Below are positions 8,267 to 16,322 of a DNA stretch of 64,000 nucleotides, piece after piece. Position numbers and translations under genes: made by a program. The number at the start of each line of letters is the position of its first letter. The first letter of the stretch is position 1. Below the pieces are notes generated by a model. That model was given only the letters and a program-made list of their open reading frames with translations, was not told where the DNA came from and did not search any database. The stretch comes from Bermanella sp047621325 (GTDB taxonomy: Bacteria; Pseudomonadota; Gammaproteobacteria; Pseudomonadales; Oceanobacteraceae): contig JBLHLT010000001.1 of the NCBI GenBank assembly GCA_047621325.1, positions 1 to 64,000 of the forward strand, read 5' to 3'.

Positions 8267-8563
8267 TTAGGCTTTTTTAGCCGCTTTCGCGGCTCGATTA
8301 GCGCGTGCAGCTTTAGGGTCGATGATAAGTGGCCTGTATACTTCTACACGATCAGCTTCTTTAAGTACCTCATCTTTAGGGTTGCGAACCGCCTTACCGA
8401 AAATACCCATTTTTGCATCTGTGAGATTAATTTCAGGGAATACCGCACAAATACCAGATTGCTCCGCCGCTTGATAAACCGTGCAACCCTCTTCAACATC
8501 TAACGCAATAATGCGTTGTTTCTCTGGGGTTGCATAAGCGACCTCTACTCGTATTTGCGCCAT
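8267..8563 (-). CDS. rnfH: RnfH family protein (UPF0125)
   Basis: Small ubiquitin-like (beta-grasp) protein of unknown exact role, named for its linkage to rnf genes in some bacteria. The preferred ATG at 8563 (MAQIRVEVAYATPEK) follows the ratA stop by one base. A longer in-frame start at 8605 would overlap ratA. The family segments CAVFPEINL and GKAVRNPKDEVL are present, and the C-terminus is Ala/Lys-rich. Translational coupling to ratA is likely. Confidence 0.92.
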   Translation of the reverse strand: MAQIRVEVAYATPEKQRIIALDVEEGCTVYQAAEQSGICAVFPEINLTDAKMGIFGKAVRNPKDEVLKEADRVEVYRPLIIDPKAARANRAAKAAKKA

Positions 8564-8564
8564 T

Positions 8565-8999
8565 TCACACTCCGTATACTGCATCAGCACGCTGCACAAA
8601 CGCATCGACCATTGTGTTTGCTGCCTGCTTAAAAACTGGGCTTAAGGTCAGTGATAATATTTTACCTGCTACCTCAAAGTCCAATTCTAAAATCACTTTA
8701 CAGGCTTGATCACTAAGCGGCTTAAATGAAAACTTACCGTTTAGTTTACTAAATGGCCCATCAATCAGCTCCATCGACATCCAATCGGGTGCCTGCTTAA
8801 CATTACGCGTGGTGAACCTTTGCTCGATTCCACCTTTACGAATCGTCATACCTGCAACCAATTCTTCATCGGTTTCTGATACTAGGTGCGCATCTACGCA
8901 CCAAGGTAAAAACTGCGGATAAGATTGCACATCACACACTAATGCAAACATCCGTTCTGCGCTGTGCATAACCAGCGCAGAGCGTTCAATGTGGGCCAT
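8565..8999 (-). CDS. ratA: RatA family protein (START/polyketide cyclase-like)
   Basis: Single-domain SRPBCC-fold protein of the COQ10/RatA family. In E. coli RatA was described as inhibiting 70S ribosome assembly, while homologues bind ubiquinone. Features seen are the N-terminal MAHIERSALV, the segment VQSYPQFLPWC, and a 144-residue length. It forms a pair with rnfH and faces away from smpB, as in E. coli, except that a transporter gene intervenes upstream here. Confidence 0.92.
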   Translation of the reverse strand: MAHIERSALVMHSAERMFALVCDVQSYPQFLPWCVDAHLVSETDEELVAGMTIRKGGIEQRFTTRNVKQAPDWMSMELIDGPFSKLNGKFSFKPLSDQACKVILELDFEVAGKILSLTLSPVFKQAANTMVDAFVQRADAVYGV

Positions 9000-9013
9000 A
9001 AACTACCTTAAAA

Positions 9014-10366
9014 CTAGATCAATCCGTTTATTAACACGATGGCAACAGCTACAGGTGCAATAAACTTCAACAGGAAACGCCAAATAGTATACATCAGAGG
9101 GCTTTCCATTTTCACTTCGTCTTCGACATCTTGCTTATGCATGACCCAACCAACAAAGATGGCAATTAATAAACCACCCAATGGCAACATGATGTTAGCC
9201 GTTAAGAAATCGAGAGTATCAAAGATAGTTTTACCAAATATTTTGAAGTCAGCCCAAAGGTTGAAAGACAAGATTGTACCGATACCTAACAACCAGATCA
9301 CAATACCGATCCAAGTAGCAGCGGCAACACGACTCATGCCCTTGCTTTCTACTGCCCAAGCAACAACCGGCTCGCCCAATGAAATGGCCGAACTTAATGC
9401 CGCAAACGCAACCAATAAAAAGAACAAAGTACCGAAGAGTGTACCAGCCGGCATATGAGAGAAAGCCAATGGCAATGTTTGGAATAACAAACCAGGGCCC
9501 GCACCTGCTTCAAGGCCATTACTAAATACGATTGGGAAGATAACCAAACCCGCGACAAGGGCAATTAGTGTATCAAGGAAGGCAACCGTTAAGATGGTTT
9601 TACCCACAGATGCTTTTTTAGGCATATACGCACCGTATGCCATGATCGCACCCATACCCAGGCTTAGCGTGAAAAACGCATGACCAAGTGCCACGACGAT
9701 ACTTTCTGCCGTGATTTTAGAAAAATCAAAACTGAATAAAAAATTAAAACCAGCTGCAAAGCCGTCTGTACTCATAGAGTAGCCAAGCAGTACGAGCAAA
9801 ATAAGGAACAACAATGGCATTAAAATACTGATAGAGGTTTCTAGGCCCTTATTAACACCGCGAGCCACAATACCAATCGTTAACACCATAAAAATGGTGT
9901 GCCAACCTAATAAAGCTTCTGGGTTGCTCAAAAGATCACTAAAAATAACACTCACACTTTCAGCTGTCGCGCCGTCAAATGCTCCACCCGCCATGCGGAA
10001 AATATAAGCAAGCGACCAACCCGCTATCACTGAATAAAAAGACAAAATCAGAAAGCCTGCAACAGCCCCCATCCAACCAATGCCGCCCCAAAACTTGCCA
10101 GCACCTTGATCTTTAACTAACGCGTGCATGGTATTGATCGGGCTTTGACGACCCAAACGACCAAGTGTTACTTCGGCAATCATTACCGGTACACCAATCA
10201 CACAGATACATGCCAAGTAAACTAATACAAATGCCCCGCCACCGTTCTCACCAGTAATATATGGAAACTTCCAAATATTACCCAAGCCCACTGCAGAACC
10301 AGTTGCCGCTAAAATAAATAGCCAGCGGCTACGCCATAAACCATGAATGCTCTTTTGCTCAGCCAT
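9014..10366 (-). CDS. Sodium-dependent transporter, NSS/SLC6 family
   Basis: Inner membrane symporter of the LeuT/MhsT fold, expected to import an amino acid or related amine with Na+. The signature GSAVGLGNIWKFPYITGENG (TM1) is followed by about ten more hydrophobic segments; TM6 has the SLGMGAIMAYGAYM region. The 450-residue length fits the 11-TM prokaryotic subgroup. It ends 14 bases before ratA on the same strand, and the ratA-smpB junction is uninterrupted in E. coli, so it looks like a lineage-specific insertion. Substrate cannot be assigned from sequence. Confidence 0.93.
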   Translation of the reverse strand: MAEQKSIHGLWRSRWLFILAATGSAVGLGNIWKFPYITGENGGGAFVLVYLACICVIGVPVMIAEVTLGRLGRQSPINTMHALVKDQGAGKFWGGIGWMGAVAGFLILSFYSVIAGWSLAYIFRMAGGAFDGATAESVSVIFSDLLSNPEALLGWHTIFMVLTIGIVARGVNKGLETSISILMPLLFLILLVLLGYSMSTDGFAAGFNFLFSFDFSKITAESIVVALGHAFFTLSLGMGAIMAYGAYMPKKASVGKTILTVAFLDTLIALVAGLVIFPIVFSNGLEAGAGPGLLFQTLPLAFSHMPAGTLFGTLFFLLVAFAALSSAISLGEPVVAWAVESKGMSRVAAATWIGIVIWLLGIGTILSFNLWADFKIFGKTIFDTLDFLTANIMLPLGGLLIAIFVGWVMHKQDVEDEVKMESPLMYTIWRFLLKFIAPVAVAIVLINGLI

Positions 10367-10521
10367 GTGTCTTCCTGTGTATAAAAATGTTGCTGTTATT
10401 GTCTGTAATTATGAGTACTAGCTCAAGGGAATCTATCGCGATGAATTTAATTGGCCCAAATAACCATATAAAACCATTTGAAACCCTCATTTCTCGCATA
10501 TCTTTTTGGCGAATTCGCCCC

Positions 10522-10527
10522 TATAAT
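10522..10527 (+). promoter_or_regulatory. -10 box immediately before smpB
   Basis: TATAAT lies eight bases before the smpB ATG. No good -35 is visible at 17 bases. If used, transcription would begin at or next to the start codon, giving a leaderless mRNA. Confidence 0.45.
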
Positions 10528-10534
10528 CGCTGCC

Positions 10535-11020
10535 ATGGCTAAGAGTAATAAAAAATCCAAAAACAGCGGTTCAAGCATTTGTGAGAATAGACGCGCGCGT
10601 CACGACTATTTGCTTGATGATAAAACCGAATGCGGCGTTGCATTATTAGGTTGGGAAGTGAAAAGTATCCGTGCTGGCAAAGCCCAGCTTGTGGATGCTT
10701 TCGTTGTGATACACCAAGGTGAAGCTTGGCTTCACGGAGCGAATATCACACCACTTAATACTGCCAGTACGCACGTTATCTGCGATCCAAGACGACATCG
10801 AAAGCTTTTGCTTAAACGCAAAGAGATCGATAAGTTCGAAATGGCGGCTAACGCCAAAGGCTACACGCTTGTTGCCTTAGAAATGTACTGGAAGGGCCCT
10901 TATGTAAAATGCAAAATTGCATTAGGTAAAGGTAAGCAGGCTCACGACAAACGTGAATCTGATAAAGAAAAAGATTGGAACAAACAGAAAGAACGTATCA
11001 TGAAACATAATGTGCGTTAA
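10535..11020 (+). CDS. smpB: SsrA-binding protein SmpB
   Basis: Partner of tmRNA in trans-translation that rescues stalled ribosomes. The OB-fold core has ICENRRARHDY, ECGVALLGWEVKSIRAGKAQ and the GAWLHGAN-like segment AWLHGANITP. The basic C-terminal tail ends ERIMKHNVR. The start at 10535 gives 161 residues, the normal size; an upstream TTG at 10478 would put a perfect TATAAT inside the gene. No Shine-Dalgarno sequence precedes the ATG. The tmRNA gene ssrA lies about 1.5 kb downstream on the same strand. Confidence 0.96.
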   Translation: MAKSNKKSKNSGSSICENRRARHDYLLDDKTECGVALLGWEVKSIRAGKAQLVDAFVVIHQGEAWLHGANITPLNTASTHVICDPRRHRKLLLKRKEIDKFEMAANAKGYTLVALEMYWKGPYVKCKIALGKGKQAHDKRESDKEKDWNKQKERIMKHNVR

Positions 11021-11066
11021 TTCGTTAAATCTTTTTACCCTTACCTAAATCGTTTTATCTAATAAC

Positions 11067-11103
11067 AAAAAGCCCAAGTACCGTTTGATACTTGGGCTTT
11101 TTT
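11067..11103. terminator. Bidirectional terminator between smpB and porin gene
   Basis: GCCCAAGTA (11072-11080) pairs with TACTTGGGC (11089-11097), flanked by A5 and T6 tracts. It lies between convergent genes. Confidence 0.85.
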
Positions 11104-11108
11104 AATTT

Positions 11109-12266
11109 CTAGAAATAGTAACCAAACTGAATGTTTAAGAAACGATTCCATTTATCTTCGCCATCACCTGCAGCTAAGGCATTTTCATAATCGCCACCAC
11201 CTACAAATAACGCATTCTTGCCTGATGTAATATCAACGAACGTATACAAGTCACCCGTCGCAACCATCATCCCCACAGTGTGAATGTGAGAATCTTCAAA
11301 ACTTGATTCATCTTTATCGATCAAATTGTAATCACTGTATACACGCACTAAATCAACAATGCCGCCTTTGTATGGCAAGTCGTAGTGGAAGTTCGCCACA
11401 TACATATTGGCTTTTGACGCGACTTGGTAAGTTGCACCAAATGCACCCATTTGGATAGAGTCTTCACTTACGCCATTTGGATTTTCAGGGTTATATTCAT
11501 AACGTCCCGCTTGTAGCTGAACACCCACTGCATCGTATTTACCGTTCAGGAAGAATGCGGCTGCCCAAGCATTACCCATTTGCTTGGTTTCAGAGTTGTA
11601 TAAACCAGTGAACTGAGTAGACGCACCAAATTCACTGCCTCCCACTTTATAGCTAGTATGAAAGTTTAACTGGTGAGCTTCTTCATTCGCTTGACCAGTA
11701 GAGCTTACTAAATCTGCAGAAAAACGCTCCGCATCGGTAGGCTTCGTGTCGCCATTAGAGAAATAAGCAACTTGAACATTCAACGCACCGCGCTGAGTAA
11801 TGTATTTAATACCCGCATCATAGTCATCGTTAAAACCCATAAATAACGCGTTATCGCCCCAGTCATTGTGAGACTCATATGGCTGAATACCAAAAGGCAC
11901 TTTAGTGATACCTACCTGCACCTCAGACTGATCATCAATATCTGTGGCAAAGTACAAATGGTGGATCATAGAAGGGTTACTATTATCATACATACGGTAT
12001 TGCGCAGATAAACGCACGCCGTTTTTCTCAGTTTCAACGCCTAGGTTCAGCTGGTTAAAACGGAAATCACCACCACGATCTTCTTGGCGCTCGTTCCAAT
12101 CTTGAACAGTGTAGTTCATACGATAACTACCCGTAATTTGGACTTCTTCTAACGCATCAACTCTACCTTCTAAATCGCCCTGCTCTTGTGCATAAGCAAC
12201 AGATGACGCCAGTGCGATAGCCATTATTAAGGACAAGGTTCGCCCTATAACACGAGTAAACTGCAT
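11109..12266 (-). CDS. Outer membrane porin-like protein
   Basis: Predicted secreted beta-barrel of 385 residues. A signal peptide runs to about residue 26 (cleavage near AYA-QEQ), a short coiled stretch EGRVDALEEV follows, and then alternating amphipathic strands continue to a C-terminal phenylalanine (FGYYF), the usual Bam recognition signature. The overall pattern resembles DcaP-like or general diffusion porins, but I do not recognise a precise family. Substrate is unknown. It is monocistronic with its own terminator. Confidence 0.75.
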   Translation of the reverse strand: MQFTRVIGRTLSLIMAIALASSVAYAQEQGDLEGRVDALEEVQITGSYRMNYTVQDWNERQEDRGGDFRFNQLNLGVETEKNGVRLSAQYRMYDNSNPSMIHHLYFATDIDDQSEVQVGITKVPFGIQPYESHNDWGDNALFMGFNDDYDAGIKYITQRGALNVQVAYFSNGDTKPTDAERFSADLVSSTGQANEEAHQLNFHTSYKVGGSEFGASTQFTGLYNSETKQMGNAWAAAFFLNGKYDAVGVQLQAGRYEYNPENPNGVSEDSIQMGAFGATYQVASKANMYVANFHYDLPYKGGIVDLVRVYSDYNLIDKDESSFEDSHIHTVGMMVATGDLYTFVDITSGKNALFVGGGDYENALAAGDGEDKWNRFLNIQFGYYF

Positions 12267-12502
12267 AATTTCACCAATATTCGCTATTAAATAGAATTAC
12301 CTGACTAACAAGTCAAATAAAAAGGCGGCATTTTATAGAAGCTCAGCCTGTAAATCAGTAATCTTTTTGTAACAATTGATCAAATAGTCAAATTTAGGCA
12401 CTAAATATCACTTTCCAGCCCCAAATAAGGGCGAGGTATACTCAGCAGCTCGCCTCTCAAGCCTCCTTTCAATAAAAACCACTGGAACATCAAGCTCTTA
12501 CC

Positions 12503-12531
12503 TTGTATTCACCCAAAGGCAGGCATACAAT
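12503..12531 (+). promoter_or_regulatory. Sigma70 promoter of ssrA
   Basis: TTGTAT (12503-12508) and TACAAT (12526-12531) are separated by exactly 17 bases. The predicted transcript would begin near 12538, some 15 bases before the mature tmRNA 5' end. Confidence 0.7.
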
Positions 12532-12552
12532 TGCCTCAACCAAAAAGCTTTT

Positions 12553-12909
12553 GGGGACGATTTTGGATTCGACGTCGATGATGAAGCTTTAGGTGCATGT
12601 GGTGAGGGTATAACGATCACCTAAATCCCCGTTGTACATTTTAATAGTCGCAAACGACGAAAACTACGCACTAGCGGCTTAATTGCCGCTAATCTCGGCG
12701 TCTGGATGCTTATAAACAGACAATGAGAGCATCGCAGAATAAGCTCGCACGGGAGGCTCGCCTAAGGCCAAACTGCTAAATAGTATTAGGCTCACCCTAA
12801 GCACCCTGTCTCTCGGGCGGTGATGGGCTAAACTAGTAGAGAGAATAAACATGTAGAACCGAGAGGGGAGTGTTGACGGACGCGGGTTCGAACCCCGCCG
12901 TCTCCACCA
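12553..12909 (+). ncRNA. ssrA: Transfer-messenger RNA (tmRNA)
   Basis: The gene begins with GGGGACGATTTTGGATTCGAC and ends with a tRNA-like T arm (GCGGGTTCGAACCCCGC) followed by an encoded CCA, in total 357 nt. The tag reading frame at 12650-12682 encodes ANDENYALAA and a TAA stop, so with the charged alanine the tag is AANDENYALAA. Together with SmpB it frees stalled ribosomes and marks the nascent chain for proteolysis. Its 3' end is the integration site of the genomic island that follows. Confidence 0.98.
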
Positions 12910-12912
12910 AAA
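12893..12912 (+). other. attL: left attachment site of the island in ssrA
   Basis: The core CCCCGCCGTCTCCACCAAA at the ssrA 3' end is repeated at 28427-28444 with a single base missing. The integrase gene begins about 170 bases further on, the usual layout for elements inserted into the 3' end of ssrA. Confidence 0.8.
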
Positions 12913-12945
12913 TCAGGATTTCAAGCTCCAATGAAGTCCATTAAG

Positions 12946-12986
12946 AAACCCGCAACCTAGTAAACATCTGGGTTGCGGGTTTTTTA
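12946..12986 (+). terminator. Terminator downstream of ssrA
   Basis: AAACCCGCAACC (12946-12957) pairs with GGTTGCGGGTTT (12971-12982), followed by further T residues. It lies inside the island, so the terminator now used by ssrA may be supplied by the element. Confidence 0.8.
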
Positions 12987-13030
12987 TTGCCATTTTTAAT
13001 CCAATGTAATCTTGTAAGATCCAATTCCGA

Positions 13031-13083
13031 TAGTACTATGTGTAGTACCACAGCATTCTATACGGAGATTTTGTAGTACTATG
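13031..13083 (+). promoter_or_regulatory. Integrase arm-type repeats, left end
   Basis: Three copies of a TAGTAC-centred motif are present: TAGTACTATG (13031-13040), TGTAGTACCACA (13041-13052) and TGTAGTACTATG (13072-13083). The last overlaps the integrase start codon. The identical TGTAGTACCACA recurs near the right end at 28344. They are probably integrase arm-binding sites that also permit autoregulation. Confidence 0.6.
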
Positions 13084-14325
13084 GCAAGGATAAGCAAGCC
13101 ACTGTCAGACCTGCAGATTAAACAAGCAAAACCCCAAGGTCAGAACTACACAATTGCTGACGGTCAAGGTCTTCAACTCTTAATACGTACCAGTGGTACT
13201 AAAAGTTGGCAATTCAAGTACTACAAACCCTATTCTAAAAGTCGAACCAATATTGGCTTGGGCTCATATCCAGAAGTCACTCTTTCTGAAGCCCGCAGAA
13301 TCCGCGACGACTACCGCTCCCTTCTCGCCAAAGACATTGACCCCAAAGATCAGCGAGATGAACACAACCGCCAGCAAAAGCTCGCCCATGGCAATACCTT
13401 AAAAGCCATCACTGAAGAGTGGATAAAAGTAAAACAGTCTCAAGTATCTAAAGACCATGCCGCAGATATCTTCAGGTCTTTTGAGCTACACTTATTTCCC
13501 TCACTTGGTAATTACCCCTTACACAAAATCAAGGCACCCATTGCTATAGAAACCCTTAAGCCTATTCAAGCAAAGGGACAATTAGATTTAGTAAAACGAC
13601 TAGCTCAACGATTAAATGAGGTTATGAATTACGCAGTCAACAGCGGAATCATTGAACACAACCCATTAACAGGCATCACGAATGCCTTTCAGGCTGCGAA
13701 AAAAACTCATTTCGCCACTTTAAAGCCAGAAGAACTTCCTGAGTTAATGAAGGCACTACGTGAAGCCAATATTGCCCACATGACACGTTTGTTAATTCAA
13801 TGGCAACTTCACACCATGGTAAGACCGGGTGAAGCTGCTGGCACCCAATGGGAGGAAATAGATTTCGAAGAAAAACTATGGAAAATTCCCGCTGAACGCA
13901 TGAAAAAGAAAAAAAACCATACAGTGCCTTTGAGTGACCTAGCGATAGAGTTACTAACAGAGTTACATGAAAAAACCGGTAATAAAAAACATGTATTTCA
14001 TTCTGTAAGAACCAAAACTGGCCATTTAAATGAAAGTACAGCCAACGTGGCATTAAAAAGAATGGGCTTTAGAGGTCGCTTAGTTGCCCATGGTATGAGA
14101 TCAATAGCTAGCACAACCCTAAATGATCAAGGCTTTGATCCAGACGTCATTGAATCTGCATTGGCTCATGTTGAGAAAAACGAAGTTAGGGCTGCCTATA
14201 ACCGTGCAGAGTACATAGAACGCAGAAAAGTCATGATGACCTGGTGGTCAGAACATATTGAGCAAGCTAAGACAGGCTCATTTAACTTAAACAAAAATCA
14301 AACATTATCAGCTGTGAAATTATGA
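13081..14325 (+). CDS. Tyrosine integrase, P4 family
   Basis: Site-specific recombinase that inserts and excises the island at ssrA. An N-terminal arm-binding domain (DUF4102 type, about residues 1-90, with LGSYPEVTLSEAR) precedes a core-binding domain and the C-terminal catalytic domain. Catalytic residues are visible as Arg248 (MVRPGEA), His337 and Arg340 (HGMR), His363 (ALAH) and the nucleophile Tyr373 (AAYNR). Length is 414 residues, complete. A GGAG lies 13 bases upstream of the ATG. The gene overlaps the next by four bases (ATGA). Confidence 0.96.
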   Translation: MARISKPLSDLQIKQAKPQGQNYTIADGQGLQLLIRTSGTKSWQFKYYKPYSKSRTNIGLGSYPEVTLSEARRIRDDYRSLLAKDIDPKDQRDEHNRQQKLAHGNTLKAITEEWIKVKQSQVSKDHAADIFRSFELHLFPSLGNYPLHKIKAPIAIETLKPIQAKGQLDLVKRLAQRLNEVMNYAVNSGIIEHNPLTGITNAFQAAKKTHFATLKPEELPELMKALREANIAHMTRLLIQWQLHTMVRPGEAAGTQWEEIDFEEKLWKIPAERMKKKKNHTVPLSDLAIELLTELHEKTGNKKHVFHSVRTKTGHLNESTANVALKRMGFRGRLVAHGMRSIASTTLNDQGFDPDVIESALAHVEKNEVRAAYNRAEYIERRKVMMTWWSEHIEQAKTGSFNLNKNQTLSAVKL

Positions 14326-15110
14326 AAAACATAATCAACTTAAAATCTTGGTATACCATTGATCAAGCAGCTGATCGCCTGAGGTTAGAGTTTGAACAAG
14401 ACATTTCCAGACTGGACTTACTGCAATTAGTGTCTGATCAAAAGCTGAATATTTCCTGGCTAAGAAACCATAAACTTTACCGCGAAGTAAAAACCACAGA
14501 TCACCACCTCAGGAAAAAAGGGACTAATGAGCTAATAAGCAGCACTAACAGCCCTATCCCCATGATATACCCTGTTTTTGAAGCGTCTGTCGTCACTATA
14601 AATGGTCCAAGACCCATAAACCTGCAACTCAACCAAAGAGTCAATGAATATATAACTCACCTTATATCTTCTGACGAAGAGCCATTTAACTTTGAAAGAG
14701 ACCATGTGCACGACTGCCATAGGCTTGGCTCTATATTCGGAATAATTCTAGAGATCGAAGGGAAACTATATGAACAGGTTGATGATTTTGGGGAGTCTTT
14801 AATGCCTAATGAATATCCACTTTTAAACGAATTAGTGTTTAGAAGAGATGATATTGACGACTTTATTATGCAAGTCATTAAAGACAACGCCCGCGAGCAT
14901 AATGGCAACCAAGTCCCTTCGACTAAAAGTAAAAATAAAATGATTAAGGTTATTGGCTCATTAAGTGACGCCTTAATTGATGGCATGTCAGGCGTAAAGA
15001 ATAAAGACGCTAGCGCTGTTTTAGCCGCTCTCGACTTGAAGGGGATTGATAGACCCATTTCCCAGAAAAAATTAGCTGAGTACCTAGCAGAAGCATACGA
15101 ACAAGAATAA
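14322..15110 (+). CDS. Unknown island protein coupled to the integrase
   Basis: A 262-residue protein of unknown function. It starts inside the integrase stop codon (ATGA overlap), so it is translationally coupled. The N-terminal 60 residues (YTIDQAADRLRLEFEQDIS...) look like a helix-turn-helix-like helical domain. No signal peptide or membrane segment is visible, and the C-terminal quarter is Lys/Ser-rich. Proteins with this N-terminus commonly follow integrases in islands, in my recollection, but no role is established. Confidence 0.8.
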   Translation: MKNIINLKSWYTIDQAADRLRLEFEQDISRLDLLQLVSDQKLNISWLRNHKLYREVKTTDHHLRKKGTNELISSTNSPIPMIYPVFEASVVTINGPRPINLQLNQRVNEYITHLISSDEEPFNFERDHVHDCHRLGSIFGIILEIEGKLYEQVDDFGESLMPNEYPLLNELVFRRDDIDDFIMQVIKDNAREHNGNQVPSTKSKNKMIKVIGSLSDALIDGMSGVKNKDASAVLAALDLKGIDRPISQKKLAEYLAEAYEQE

Positions 15111-15126
15111 TCTACACCGCACCATA

Positions 15127-15155
15127 GAATATTCCATAGCACATATGGAATATTC
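15127..15155. promoter_or_regulatory. Perfect inverted repeat before the alpA-like gene
   Basis: GAATATTCCATA (15127-15138) and TATGGAATATTC (15144-15155) surround a 5-base centre. There is no T-run, and the element lies about 65 bases upstream of the regulator gene. An operator is more likely than a terminator. Confidence 0.55.
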
Positions 15156-15221
15156 CACTCCTACACTGAATAGTCCCTTTAAATCTCCAACCATGTTCAA
15201 CAACCACTCTAAAGGTCTAAC

Positions 15222-15446
15222 ATGGTTCAAACTACACCACTAGAAATTCCAGATATTCCTAACACTGCTTTTCTACGACTGCCACAAGTCTTAAAAATGA
15301 TACCGGTAGGGAAATCCACTTGGTGGGCAGGGGTTAAATCTGGACGCTACCCTCAAGCCTATAAACTAGGCCCAAGAACGACTGCCTGGAAAGCTGAAGA
15401 TATCCTCAAACTGATTGCTGAAATTGAGGCTGGCAACCATGTTTGA
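15222..15446 (+). CDS. AlpA-like excisionase/transcriptional regulator
   Basis: A 74-residue MerR-like winged helix protein. The segment FLRLPQVLKMIPVGKSTWW followed by GRYPQAYKLGPRTTAWKAEDI is the classical AlpA pattern: recognition helix, wing, then Trp. AlpA proteins activate integrase expression in E. coli cryptic elements and act as directionality factors in others. It starts with ATG 65 bases after the inverted repeat at 15127-15155. Its 3' end overlaps a small downstream ORF. Confidence 0.9.
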   Translation: MVQTTPLEIPDIPNTAFLRLPQVLKMIPVGKSTWWAGVKSGRYPQAYKLGPRTTAWKAEDILKLIAEIEAGNHV

Positions 15447-15624
15447 TTCTCTGAAATTTACCCCCTATTTTTTGATTCAGATATTCTCTAAGGCCCAACA
15501 ATGGTACTGGTTTGAGATATTACAGAGATTAACGCCTTACTGGGTCATTCATAATATATATCACTATTTTATAGTAATCTTTATAGCTATTGAGCAGGTA
15601 CTAAACTATCTGCTCAATAAGTGA
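15439..15624 (+). CDS. Small hydrophobic island protein
   Basis: Reading frame of 61 codons from the ATG at 15439. It overlaps the end of the alpA-like gene by eight bases, and its stop (TGA) overlaps the GTG of the next gene. The aromatic, hydrophobic C-terminal half (YWVIHNIYHYFIVIFIAIEQ) could be one membrane segment. No family is recognised. The tight overlaps on both sides are the main reason to accept it. Confidence 0.45.
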   Translation: MFDSLKFTPYFLIQIFSKAQQWYWFEILQRLTPYWVIHNIYHYFIVIFIAIEQVLNYLLNK

Positions 15625-16214
15625 AGAAAGTAATTAGAAGCAATATGTTCGAATGTGAAAACAACAATTATAAAATATGGGGCGGTAATCAGCCTAAATA
15701 TTGGGAAATTCTAAATAGCCTGCACTCTCAGCTAACGAATATGCTCAGTCACCATCAAAAGGTCTTAGCGGTTAGGCTTGATTTTCACCAATATGAATTC
15801 ACCCAAGATAATCAGTGCATATCATTGCTTCTAAAGATTTTAAAAAAACGGTTAAAACAACACTATAAGATCAATAGAACGGGCTATTTATGGGTCAGGG
15901 AAATAGGTACTCAAGCAAAGTCAGGTCAACACTATCACCTGCTGCTTTTACTGAATGGGCACATTATTCAGCACCCAGGCAAGGTGATCAAATTCATTGA
16001 GGCTATATGCTTAGATAGAGAGCTAGGGTTTTGTTATACGCCTAAAAATTGCTATTACCGATTAAAAAGAGGAGATATAACTCAATTTGAAAAAACTTTT
16101 TATCGTTGTAGCTATCTAGCTAAAACGGCCACCAAGGGCCGAAAACAAATAACCGCCAATGATTACAGCTCAAGTAGAATCAAAAAAAGGCTAATTAAAC
16201 AACACAACCTCTAA
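15621..16214 (+). CDS. YagK/YfjJ-domain (inovirus Gp2-like) protein
   Basis: A 197-residue protein matching the YagK/YfjJ C-terminal domain family, found in cryptic prophages and inovirus-like replication genes. Visible hallmarks are VRLDFHQYEF, TGYLWVREIG and HYHLLLLLNGH, an arrangement like HUH-type replication initiators, although a catalytic Tyr cannot be assigned with certainty. Translation may begin at GTG 15621, coupled to the preceding ORF, or at ATG 15645. It probably serves replication of the excised island. Two 10-base direct repeats lie just downstream. Confidence 0.8.
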   Translation: MKKVIRSNMFECENNNYKIWGGNQPKYWEILNSLHSQLTNMLSHHQKVLAVRLDFHQYEFTQDNQCISLLLKILKKRLKQHYKINRTGYLWVREIGTQAKSGQHYHLLLLLNGHIIQHPGKVIKFIEAICLDRELGFCYTPKNCYYRLKRGDITQFEKTFYRCSYLAKTATKGRKQITANDYSSSRIKKRLIKQHNL

Positions 16215-16224
16215 AAACTGCGCA

Positions 16225-16247
16225 GTTTCGCGCAGAGGTTTCGCGCA
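16225..16247. repeat. Direct repeats after the replication-like gene
   Basis: GTTTCGCGCA occurs at 16225-16234 and again at 16238-16247, a 13-base period. They lie between the YagK/YfjJ gene and hsdR and could be iterons of a replication origin, or a coincidence. Confidence 0.4.
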
Positions 16248-16322
16248 ATACAAGGCGCTTGTAATTGATCAGTAAGGTCTAGCTTAGGAGCCTTACTATG
16301 ATGCTGGGCTATTTGTAACAAA

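Noticed and set aside
14657..15142. 161-codon reverse frame opposite the 262-residue island protein
   Set aside because: It is a Ser/Leu-rich antisense shadow; the plus-strand gene has coupling to the integrase and better composition.
16225..16247. CRISPR-like repeats
   Set aside because: There are only two 10-base copies three bases apart, with no spacers and no cas genes.
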